Below, in pieces: positions 1 through 6,466 of a stretch of DNA of 9,367 bases (position 1 is the stretch's first letter; each line of letters opens with the position of its first letter). The translations under genes and the position numbers were made by a program. This DNA is from Candidatus Competibacteraceae bacterium (lineage in GTDB: Bacteria > Pseudomonadota > Gammaproteobacteria > Competibacterales > Competibacteraceae): assembly GCA_020444985.1 (NCBI GenBank), contig JAGRHK010000034.1, positions 1 to 9,367 of the forward strand, given 5' to 3'. Under the pieces are notes generated by a model. That model ran no database searches. It had not been told where the DNA came from and was given only the letters and a program-made list of their open reading frames with translations.

Positions 1-573
1 CAGATCGCGCGCCGGATTGATCGCGTAACCGGTCGTACCGCCCAGCGACAAACCAATGGCCAATACCAGCAAACCGACTGGTAACGCATCCAGGGCGCCT
101 AGACCGAACACCGACACCGCCAGGAATAACACGGCGAAGACCAGCACAAAAGTTCCAATAATTTCCGATGTTAGGTTCGAGAGAGCATCCCGAATACCGG
201 GGGCGGTGCAAAATACCGCCAGCTTCAGATCCTGATCCTCGGTCGCCGCGAAATGCGGCCGGTACATCAGCCAGACCAGGAAGGCGCCAATGAAGGAGCC
301 AATAAACTGGGCCACGACATAAGCGGGTAGCCGCGCCCATTCAAACTTGCCGGCGATCGCCAACCCGATCGATACCGCCGGATTGAGATGCGCGCCACTG
401 AAGGCCGCCACGGTGAACACGGCAACGAACACCGCCATGCCCCAGCCCCACGTAATCACGATCCAGCCCGCGTCCTTGCCTTTGGTCTCGTTGAGCACCA
501 CATTCGCCACCACACCGTTGCCCAGCAGAATCAGCAGGGCCGTACCAATCATTTCGCCAAGAAAAGGATTCAT
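1..573 (-). CDS. glpF: Glycerol uptake facilitator (aquaglyceroporin), 3' end outside window
   Basis: Inner-membrane channel for passive entry of glycerol, of the MIP/aquaporin family. My translation of the minus strand gives 191 residues and runs off the left edge. Both family signatures are visible: the first NPA box at residues 64-66 (context SGAHLNPAVS) and the second at 186-188, followed by Arg189 and Asp190 (NPARD). The arginine is the usual pore-selectivity residue, and the Asp after the second box is typical of glycerol channels rather than strict water channels. Hydrophobic stretches alternate with short loops, as expected for six membrane helices plus two half-helices. The start is the ATG at 573-571, preceded by a good AAGGAGA ribosome site. 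It is the last visible gene of the glp cluster, 40 bp downstream of glpD, so it is probably co-transcribed with glpK and glpD. Roughly the final quarter is missing because of the window edge, not because of a mutation. Confidence 0.93.
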   Translation of the reverse strand, partial: MNPFLGEMIGTALLILLGNGVVANVVLNETKGKDAGWIVITWGWGMAVFVAVFTVAAFSGAHLNPAVSIGLAIAGKFEWARLPAYVVAQFIGSFIGAFLVWLMYRPHFAATEDQDLKLAVFCTAPGIRDALSNLTSEIIGTFVLVFAVLFLAVSVFGLGALDALPVGLLVLAIGLSLGGTTGYAINPARDL

Positions 574-613
574 GACTCGAAATCTCCTTCGGGGATTATC
601 ATTTATTGTGAAT

Positions 614-2236
614 TCAAGCGACTTCAGCGAGTTGTGCTTGAAAGTATTCATCGAATTTTTGTTGAGCCTGATCGCCGAACAGGATTTCACACGCCTCCAT
701 CAAGCCCTCCGCGTTGCGAATATCCTCATGGCGCACCACCAGGGCGATTTTGGAGCGCCGGCGCAGGAAATCCTCCAGCTTGATGATCATTTCTTGACGT
801 TTAGCGAGCTGAATTTCGCAACGGAGATAGTCCGTGCCCTTGATCAGCACCTCGGCTTGACGCGGGTCCTCGCGGATTTCGGCCAGCAATTCCAGCGCTT
901 GCTGGTCATAACGCCGCCACAGCCGGCTGCTCAGGCTTTCAATGGATTTCGGCGAGGTGTAACTGTCGAGATTCATCAGCTTGGCCTGGTGCAGATATTC
1001 TTCGCGCACCGACGCATGCGGTTCGCCGTACCACCGGTAATCGCGATGCGGTAAGGCCACGCCGAGTTGGGCGACAATATCCGAGACTTCATCGCCGACG
1101 TTGACGCAGTCGGTCAATTTGCCGCCGAAGATGCTGAGATGCGCTTTGGTCTGATCGACATCGATTTCATGCTTGCGAGAAAGCTGTAGCCAATCGCGGA
1201 CGCTGCCATCGGCGGTCGCTTTCACCACCAGAGGGCGCACCCCGCAGCGCTCGGCGATGATATCGGCCCGGGTTAGCGGCTGCTTCAGATTCAGGCGCTT
1301 GTTGATGTTGTCGAGCACGAATTGGCGGTCTTCATCGGTGACCTCGGTGAATGGCGATTCCACCCGGGTATCGGTGGTGCCAATGCACGTTCGCATCCCC
1401 ATCGGAATGACGAAGAATAACCGTCCGTCGTCGGCGAAAAAGGTCAAAATCCGCGGGTTGGGAGTGATCCGGGGCACAATCAGATGGATGCCCTTGGAAA
1501 ACAAGTGATGATGTTCCGTTTCTTCGCCGGTCAGCGCGTTATGATCATCCACGAAGGGGCCAGCGGCATTAATCAATACTTTGGCGCGGATTTCCAGCGC
1601 GCGACCGTCGATGACATCCCGCGCCTGAGCGATCCATAAATCGCCTTCGCGGCGCGCGCCTCGCGATTCGACATAGTTGGCGGCGATGCAACCGCGATCC
1701 ATGGCGGAGCGCACGAACTGGAACACAAAGCGGGAATCGTTATCGTGTAGATAGGCATCGGAATACTCGAACCCGCCCGCTGCATTGTCGATCTTCACCA
1801 CCGGCTCTTCCCGCTGGATGGTGCGTTTGAAAAACAGGCGAGGGATTTGAGTAAAACCATTTCCGAACAACCAGTACACCCAGGTGCCTGCCCATAGAAA
1901 CAGCGGATGAAAGCGGAATCCCTGATCAATGGTGGCGAAGAAGCGGATTTCCTTGACCCGTGACGGATAATGGTGAATCAGATGATTGCGGCTCAGGCAC
2001 AGCTTGCGCACCAGCGCATAATCATGGCTTTCCAGGTACTTGATGCCGCCCCAAGCCAGATTGGACGATTGCTGGCTGGTAAAGCCGGCGAAATCGCGCT
2101 GATCGATCAACGCCACCCGCGCGCCCTTGCCGGACAGGGCGGCGGCGGAAACCGCGCCATTGATGCCGCCGCCGATAATCAGCACGTCGTACACGCCCTG
2201 ATCCAGTTTTTGTAGATTGCTCTCGCGAAGTTTCAT
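614..2236 (-). CDS. glpD: Aerobic-type glycerol-3-phosphate dehydrogenase (FAD)
   Basis: Oxidises sn-glycerol-3-phosphate to dihydroxyacetone phosphate at the inner face of the cytoplasmic membrane and passes electrons to quinone. The 540-residue protein starts with the FAD-binding Rossmann motif GGGINGA (residues 22-28). It then has TSQQSSNLAWGGIKYLE (53-69), the equivalent of the family's TSxxSSKLxHGGLRYLE. Further landmarks are GGFEYSDAYLHD (154-165), GTTDT (286-290), CGVRPL (331-336) and GGKLTD (371-376). Length is normal; E. coli GlpD is about 500. Several signature positions differ from E. coli: Asn for Lys59, Trp for His62, and GGKLTDC where GGKLTTYR is usual. This suggests a divergent GlpD branch, though the role is supported by the neighbours. 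The ATG start lies 9 bp after the glpK stop, with GAGGAG inside that junction, so translation is probably coupled to glpK. Confidence 0.9.
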   Translation of the reverse strand: MKLRESNLQKLDQGVYDVLIIGGGINGAVSAAALSGKGARVALIDQRDFAGFTSQQSSNLAWGGIKYLESHDYALVRKLCLSRNHLIHHYPSRVKEIRFFATIDQGFRFHPLFLWAGTWVYWLFGNGFTQIPRLFFKRTIQREEPVVKIDNAAGGFEYSDAYLHDNDSRFVFQFVRSAMDRGCIAANYVESRGARREGDLWIAQARDVIDGRALEIRAKVLINAAGPFVDDHNALTGEETEHHHLFSKGIHLIVPRITPNPRILTFFADDGRLFFVIPMGMRTCIGTTDTRVESPFTEVTDEDRQFVLDNINKRLNLKQPLTRADIIAERCGVRPLVVKATADGSVRDWLQLSRKHEIDVDQTKAHLSIFGGKLTDCVNVGDEVSDIVAQLGVALPHRDYRWYGEPHASVREEYLHQAKLMNLDSYTSPKSIESLSSRLWRRYDQQALELLAEIREDPRQAEVLIKGTDYLRCEIQLAKRQEMIIKLEDFLRRRSKIALVVRHEDIRNAEGLMEACEILFGDQAQQKFDEYFQAQLAEVA

Positions 2237-2245
2237 GACCGCTCC

Positions 2246-3754
2246 TCATTCATCGTCCAGCGCCCAGCCTTTGGCCCGCTCAACCGCTTTGTGCCAGCGC
2301 CGGAACAGACGCTCGCGCTCCGCCTCCTCGATACGCGGGGTATAACGCTTTTCCAGTTGCCATTTCTTTGCCAGTTCATCGCGGCTGCTCCAGAATCCCG
2401 TGGCCAGACCCGCCAGATAAGCCGCGCCCAGCGCAGTGGTTTCCACGATGCGCGGCACCTCGACCGGAACGCCGAGAATGTCGGACTGGAATTGCATCAG
2501 CACGCTGTTGACCGATGCGCCGCCATCGCAGCGCAACTCTTGCAAAGTAATTCCTGAATCGCGCTGCATGGCTTCGATCACGTCACGGGTCTGATAGGTC
2601 ATGCTCTCCAGCACCGCCCGCGCGATGTGGCCTTGTGTGGTGCCCCGGGTGATACCAATCAGCAGGCCTCGGGCATAGGGATCCCAGTGCGGCGCGCCCA
2701 AGCCCACCAGCGCCGGCACGAAATAGACGCCTTCGTTATGGGGAGCCGACCGAGCCAGTTCCTTGGTTTCCGCTGCGGATTTGATCATCTTCAGTCCATC
2801 ACGCAGCCATTGCACCGCCGCGCCGGTGATGAAAATGGCGCCTTCCAGCGCGTACTGCACCGGTTCGTCGCCAATGCCCCAGGCAATCGTGGTCAAGAGT
2901 TTTTCTTGACTGAAAACCGCTTGTTCGCCGGTATTCATCAATACAAAGGAACCGGTGCCGTAGGTATTCTTCGCCAACCCTGGCGTGTGGCAACCTTGTC
3001 CGAACAGCGCGGCCTGCTGATCGCCGGCGATGCCCGCGACGGGGATCCGGTGCGTGCCGAAGAACATTTCCGGGTCGGTTTCGCCGTAGATGCAGGAAGA
3101 AGGCTTGACCTCGGGCAGCATCGCCCGGGGAATGTTGAACAACGCCAGAATTTCTTCATCCCAGCAGAGTTCCTGGATGTTATACAGCAGGGTGCGCGAG
3201 GCGTTGGAGTAGTCGGTGATGTGCGCCTGGCCGCCGGTCAGGTTCCACACCAGCCAGGAATCGATGGTGCCGAAAGCGATCTCGCCCCGTTCGGCGCGGG
3301 CGCGCAATCCGGTCACATTGTCCAGCAACCACTTGACCTTGGTCCCGGAGAAGTAAGGATCGATGACCAAACCGGTCTTGTGGCGCATCTTTTCTTCCAG
3401 TCCCTGTTCCTTGAGTTCATCACAATAGCGCGCGGTCCGTCGATCTTGCCAAACAATGGCGTTGGCGACCGGTTCGCCTGTGGCTCGATCCCACAGCACC
3501 ACGGTTTCCCGCTGATTAGTAATGCCGATGGCGTTCAGTTCGCTGGCGCGGATGTTGGCGTTATGCAGCGCTGCGGCAATGACTTTCACGGTCACCAGCC
3601 AGATTTCCTTGGCGTCATGCTCGACCCAGCCCGGCTTGGGATAATACTGAGTGAATTCGGAATAAGCCCGACCTTTGATCTGTCCGTCGTGATCGAAAAT
3701 CAACACGGTGGAACCAGTGGTGCCTTGGTCGATGGACAGGATGTAGTTGCTCAT
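2246..3754 (-). CDS. glpK: Glycerol kinase
   Basis: Cytoplasmic ATP-dependent kinase of the FGGY family that phosphorylates glycerol to glycerol-3-phosphate, trapping it in the cell. The 502-residue length matches E. coli GlpK almost exactly. The N-terminal phosphate-binding motif DQGTTGS is at residues 9-15. The glycerol-contact residues known from E. coli (Arg83, Glu84, Trp103, Tyr135, Asp245) appear here as Arg82, Glu83, Trp102, Tyr134 and Asp245. The second ATPase half carries NTYGTGSFVLMNTG, GLGAPHWDPYARG and the adenosine-motif segment CDGGASVN. The C-terminal segment after RYTPRIEE lacks the PGIETTE-like stretch that E. coli uses to bind enzyme IIA-Glc, so that control is probably absent (inference). 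The ATG start has an AAAGGAGA site about 7 bp upstream. It is the first gene after the regulatory gap and heads the glpKDF unit. Confidence 0.97.
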   Translation of the reverse strand: MSNYILSIDQGTTGSTVLIFDHDGQIKGRAYSEFTQYYPKPGWVEHDAKEIWLVTVKVIAAALHNANIRASELNAIGITNQRETVVLWDRATGEPVANAIVWQDRRTARYCDELKEQGLEEKMRHKTGLVIDPYFSGTKVKWLLDNVTGLRARAERGEIAFGTIDSWLVWNLTGGQAHITDYSNASRTLLYNIQELCWDEEILALFNIPRAMLPEVKPSSCIYGETDPEMFFGTHRIPVAGIAGDQQAALFGQGCHTPGLAKNTYGTGSFVLMNTGEQAVFSQEKLLTTIAWGIGDEPVQYALEGAIFITGAAVQWLRDGLKMIKSAAETKELARSAPHNEGVYFVPALVGLGAPHWDPYARGLLIGITRGTTQGHIARAVLESMTYQTRDVIEAMQRDSGITLQELRCDGGASVNSVLMQFQSDILGVPVEVPRIVETTALGAAYLAGLATGFWSSRDELAKKWQLEKRYTPRIEEAERERLFRRWHKAVERAKGWALDDE

Positions 3755-3792
3755 TATGATTTTCTCCTTTGGTCATTCGTCTCGATTACATA

Positions 3793-3806
3793 ATTCGGTT
3801 TAGAAC
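3793..3806. promoter_or_regulatory. Candidate GlpR operator in glpK leader
   Basis: On the minus strand this reads GTTCTAAACCGAAT, an imperfect palindrome with GTTC and CGAA arms. It has the same 14 bp core length as the E. coli GlpR box core, GTTCG-N4-CGAAC. It lies about 50 bp downstream of the predicted glpK transcription start, where a bound repressor could block elongation or cooperate with upstream sites. Separate half-sites occur nearby: GTTCG at 3835-3839 (plus strand), and on the minus strand GTTCAC at 3893-3898, GTTCAT near 3928 and GTTCGA near 3948. The match to the E. coli consensus is partial and the GlpR of this organism may prefer a different site. Confidence 0.35.
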
Positions 3807-3864
3807 GCCAGCTTGCGATAAAACGCTCACCTTAGTTCGAAATCTATCATTTTCTTCGATTACG

Positions 3865-3892
3865 ATTATATTGCACCCAAAAAAATATTCAA
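3865..3892 (-). promoter_or_regulatory. Sigma70-type promoter of glpKDF
   Basis: The minus strand carries a -35 hexamer TTGAAT (3892-3887), a 16 bp spacer, and a perfect -10 hexamer TATAAT (3870-3865). This predicts a transcript start near 3858 and a leader of about 100 nt before glpK. A GTTCACTT half-site abuts and overlaps the -35 side, so a bound GlpR could occlude RNA polymerase. Upstream of the -35 lies an A/T-tract-rich block (about 3900-3962) that could act as an UP element. The hexamers are directly visible; their use is inferred. Confidence 0.65.
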
Positions 3893-3968
3893 GTGAACGT
3901 ATAAAGAAAATTTTTTAGGAAAAATGAACAAAAAAAGAAAAAATCGAACCAAAAAGGAAAATCGGACG

Positions 3969-4760
3969 TTACGCGGCAAATCCGCTAAAGTCGTCAGCGC
4001 CGGGGACCAGCACCTGAACCTCGGCTTGGGCGAGAATGGCTTGCATGCTGTCTGGCGGGGGGCAATCGGTGCATAACAGATCGACTTCAGCAATAGGACC
4101 CAGTCGCACCATGGCGCTACGGCTGAACTTGCTGTGATCGGCTACGAGCAACACTTTGCGCGAATTGGCAATGATGGCTTGGGAAACACGTACTTCGCGA
4201 TAATCGAAATCCAGCAAAGTACCGTCCAGATCAATGCCAGAAATGCCAATAATGCCGAAATCTACTTTGAATTGCTTGATAAAATCGACAGTGGCCTCCC
4301 CAACAATGCCCCGGTCCCGATGGCGCACCAAACCGCCGGTAATAATGACTTCAAAGCTGGCTTGATCGCTCAACAGGGTCGCCACATTGAGATTGTTGGT
4401 AATCACCCGCAGACCCTCATGATCAGCCAATGCCTTGGCGACTTCCTCGGTCGTGGTGCCCAAATTGATGAACAGTGAGGATTTATCGGGGATATGTTGC
4501 GCGACTAACTGGGCAATCTGCTGTTTTTCTTTAAGATTCATGATCTGCCGTGTTGGATAGGCAATATTTTCCACGCTGGACGACGGTAGACCCGCGCCGC
4601 CGTGGAAACGGCGCAAGACCCCCAAATCACACAGGGTATTCAGATCGCGACGGACCGTCTGCGGCGTAACATTAAAACTGGTGACCAGATCATCAATGGA
4701 GACGAAGCCGTGTTGCTGCACTTGTTGCAGAATTTCTTGTTGTCTTTTCGTTAAATTCAT
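3969..4760 (-). CDS. glpR: DeoR-family transcriptional repressor of glycerol metabolism
   Basis: Predicted glycerol-3-phosphate-responsive repressor of the glp genes. The 263-residue protein (E. coli GlpR is 252) starts with the DeoR winged helix-turn-helix: RQQEIL at residues 6-11, then VSIDDLVTSFNVTPQTVRRDL (about 20-40) and the family hallmark LRRFHGGAG (49-57). The C-terminal DeoR sensor domain follows, with the phosphosugar-binding motif FINLGTTTEEVA near residue 97, plus IITGG and LLVADHSKF. Identity as GlpR rather than another DeoR member rests on position, 214 bp upstream of glpK on the same strand. The ATG at 4760-4758 has only a weak ribosome site (AACAGG), which fits the low expression usual for repressors. 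It is divergent from the cobalamin operon across a 132 bp gap. No convincing terminator separates it from glpK, so some read-through is possible. Confidence 0.9.
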   Translation of the reverse strand: MNLTKRQQEILQQVQQHGFVSIDDLVTSFNVTPQTVRRDLNTLCDLGVLRRFHGGAGLPSSSVENIAYPTRQIMNLKEKQQIAQLVAQHIPDKSSLFINLGTTTEEVAKALADHEGLRVITNNLNVATLLSDQASFEVIITGGLVRHRDRGIVGEATVDFIKQFKVDFGIIGISGIDLDGTLLDFDYREVRVSQAIIANSRKVLLVADHSKFSRSAMVRLGPIAEVDLLCTDCPPPDSMQAILAQAEVQVLVPGADDFSGFAA

Positions 4761-4844
4761 GATTTAAAACCTGTTAGTAAGAAAAGAATCCATCTCGATC
4801 CGCACTTGGCCCAAGACCGTGGCCCTCTTGATCCGGTTTAAGCC

Positions 4845-4850
4845 TATAAT
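4845..4850 (+). promoter_or_regulatory. Possible -10 element of the cobalamin operon
   Basis: A perfect TATAAT lies about 43 bp before the cbiX start in the 132 bp gap between glpR and cbiX. No good -35 sits 16-18 bp upstream: the sequence there is GCCCTC, and the nearest TTGATC leaves only an 11 bp spacer. If used, the promoter may need an activator, or the match may be chance. The gap also holds a small palindrome, CTTGGCCCAAG (4805-4815). I see no B12-box sequence or room for a cobalamin riboswitch. Confidence 0.3.
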
Positions 4851-4892
4851 TCATCCCCATTCGCTATTCCGCTTTCGAACCGAAGGAATCCG

Positions 4893-5765
4893 TTGCCTGT
4901 GGATCATCCATCCTGCTCAGACACGCCGGCCGTCATGCTGATCGGCCACGGCACGCGCCGCGCTGCTGGCGTCGCTGAATTCCACACATTGGCCAGCCAG
5001 TTGCAGCAAGCGCTGCCGGATCGAACCTGCCTGTCCGCCTTTCTGGAATTGGTTGATCCCGATATTCCAGAAGCGCTGGATATGCTGCAACGACAAGGTT
5101 TCCGCCGCATTACCGCCTTGCCTGCGCTGTTGATGGCCGCCAGCCATGTCAAAAATGACATTCCGGCGCTACTGAAGCGCTTTCAGGCGGAGCACCCCGA
5201 CGTTCAAATCCGCCTTGGCGCAGATTTAGGCATTCATCCCAATCTGTTGCAAGTCGCCCGCGAGCGGATCGAAAGCATCGAAACCGACTTTGGAGCGGAT
5301 TACGACCGCAGGGACACGCTGCTGCTGGTCATCGGGCGCGGCGGCTCCGATCCCGACGCCAACTCCAACATCAGCAAGATTACCCGGATATTGTGGGAAG
5401 GCATGGGTTTTGGCTGGGCGGAAACCGCCTATACCGCCGTTGCCGCGCCGTTGATGGCGGAAGCGCTGGAGCGAACGCACCGGCTCGGTTTCAAGCAGGT
5501 CATTGTTTTCCCTTACCTGCTGTTCAGCGGCCGGCTAATTGAACAAGTGCAGGCCACGGTCGCCGATTATCAAAGTCGTCATGCTGACGTGCGCGCATTA
5601 ATGGCGCCCTATCTGAACGCGCATCCGCTGATCGTAGCCACCTTCGTGGAGCGGCTGGCCGAAGCCGAGCGCGGCGCAGCGCACATGAACTGCCAATTCT
5701 GCCCCTACCGGACGCCGATTGTCGGTCGTGAAGACTGGCAGGGCGCACCGCAGACCGCGGATTAA
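4893..5765 (+). CDS. cbiX: Sirohydrochlorin cobaltochelatase, long CbiX type
   Basis: Inserts Co2+ into sirohydrochlorin, the first committed step of the early-cobalt cobalamin route. The 290-residue protein has two tandem CbiX-like halves. The N-terminal half carries the chelatase motif GHGTR with His19, and the second expected metal-site histidine at 85 (AASHVKND). The C-terminal half begins with IGRGGSDPDANS (147-158), where Arg-Gly replaces the active-site His-Gly, so only the first half should be catalytic. Near the C-terminus MNCQFC (265-270) matches the MxCxxC motif that binds an Fe-S cluster in the long Bacillus megaterium CbiX. The start is uncertain: TTG at 4893 lies 5 nt after AAGGAA (4883-4888), and an in-frame GTG at 4899 lies 10-11 nt after it. 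Both start just before the conserved domain. It is the first gene of the operon, 47 bp ahead of cbiC. Confidence 0.92.
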   Translation: MPVDHPSCSDTPAVMLIGHGTRRAAGVAEFHTLASQLQQALPDRTCLSAFLELVDPDIPEALDMLQRQGFRRITALPALLMAASHVKNDIPALLKRFQAEHPDVQIRLGADLGIHPNLLQVARERIESIETDFGADYDRRDTLLLVIGRGGSDPDANSNISKITRILWEGMGFGWAETAYTAVAAPLMAEALERTHRLGFKQVIVFPYLLFSGRLIEQVQATVADYQSRHADVRALMAPYLNAHPLIVATFVERLAEAERGAAHMNCQFCPYRTPIVGREDWQGAPQTAD

Positions 5766-5780
5766 CGCGCAGCGTAGCCG

Positions 5781-5806
5781 CGCCTTTCACTTTCGCCTTT
5801 CACCTT
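5781..5806. repeat. Tandem 13-mer repeat in cbiX-cbiC spacer
   Basis: Two adjacent copies, CGCCTTTCACTTT and CGCCTTTCACCTT, differ at one base (12/13 identical). They occupy most of the 47 bp spacer just before the cbiC start and leave cbiC without a clear Shine-Dalgarno site. The preceding bases (5767-5783) also form a short GCGC...GCGC inverted pair. It may be a fragment of a dispersed intergenic repeat or a slippage product; the function is unknown. Confidence 0.6.
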
Positions 5807-5812
5807 GAGCTG

Positions 5813-6466
5813 ATGCCCATGCCCCGTTTTGACTATCTTCGTAATCCTGACGAAATCGAGCGCCAGTCCTTCGTGCAAATTCGGCAACTGACCGACCTGT
5901 CGCGCTTTGACGCGGACCAGCAACAAGTGGCCATGCGCCTGGTTCACACCTCCGGCGATCCGGAGATTGTCCACGATCTGCATTTCAGTTCTGGCGCGGT
6001 CGAAGCGGGACTGGCGGCACTGCAACAGAGCGCAGATGTCCTGTGCGACATCGAGATGGTCAGTCATGGCATCAGTAAGCGCTATCTCAAGGGCCAGGCG
6101 CATTGCTTCCTGAATTCGCCCACGGTCGCCGAGCGCGCCCGCCAAACCGGCGAAACCCGCAGCATGGCGGCTATGACCGAATGGCCGTTGCACTTGGCCG
6201 GCGCCATCGTCGCCATCGGCAACGCGCCGACCGCGCTGTTCCGCCTGCTGGATATGTTGGACGAAGGCGCGCCCCGCCCGGCGCTGATTATCGGGATGCC
6301 GGTCGGTTTCATCAATGCGGCTGAATCCAAACAAGCGTTGTGGGACATTGCGCCAAGCGAGTTTCAAACGCCCTGCATCACCTTGCTGGGGCGGCGCGGC
6401 GGCAGCAGTCTGGCGGCGGCGACTCTGAATGCGCTGGCGCGCATGGCCAGCGGGATTCGTTTCTGA
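5813..6466 (+). CDS. cbiC: Precorrin-8X / cobalt-precorrin-8 methylmutase
   Basis: Moves the C11 methyl group to C12, giving (cobalt-)hydrogenobyrinate, a late step of corrin ring synthesis. It belongs to the CobH/CbiC family and its 217 residues are the usual length. Recognisable segments are the catalytic-histidine region RLVHTSGD with His45 (His43 in Pseudomonas denitrificans CobH), DIEMVSHGISK, the Arg-rich middle with ETRSMAAM, AIVAIGNAPTALFRLLDML, and IIGMPVGFINAAESK. The ATG at 5813 has only a weak GAG ribosome site, and an in-frame ATG two codons later (5819) is an alternative. Its stop TGA shares a base with the start of the next gene, so the two are translationally coupled. With CbiX upstream, the substrate is more likely the cobalt-containing intermediate, so I use cbiC rather than cobH. 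Confidence 0.94.
   Translation: MPMPRFDYLRNPDEIERQSFVQIRQLTDLSRFDADQQQVAMRLVHTSGDPEIVHDLHFSSGAVEAGLAALQQSADVLCDIEMVSHGISKRYLKGQAHCFLNSPTVAERARQTGETRSMAAMTEWPLHLAGAIVAIGNAPTALFRLLDMLDEGAPRPALIIGMPVGFINAAESKQALWDIAPSEFQTPCITLLGRRGGSSLAAATLNALARMASGIRF

Noticed and set aside
2627..3793. Long plus-strand open frame (388 codons) opposite glpK
   Set aside because: It is exactly antisense to a glycerol kinase with all its catalytic motifs, and its translation shows no recognisable domain. It is a shadow frame of GC-rich coding DNA.
3901..3968. Intrinsic terminator after glpR
   Set aside because: The minus strand is T-rich here, but I see no stable GC stem ahead of any T-run.
4805..4834. TTGATC plus TATAAT as a full cbiX promoter, and CTTGGCCCAAG as an operator
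   Set aside because: The spacer is only 11 bp, and the 11 bp palindrome matches no regulator site I can name.
6340..6465. Upstream extension of cobL
   Set aside because: The extra 42 residues are out-of-frame cbiC sequence. The ATG at 6466 matches the family N-terminus and length.
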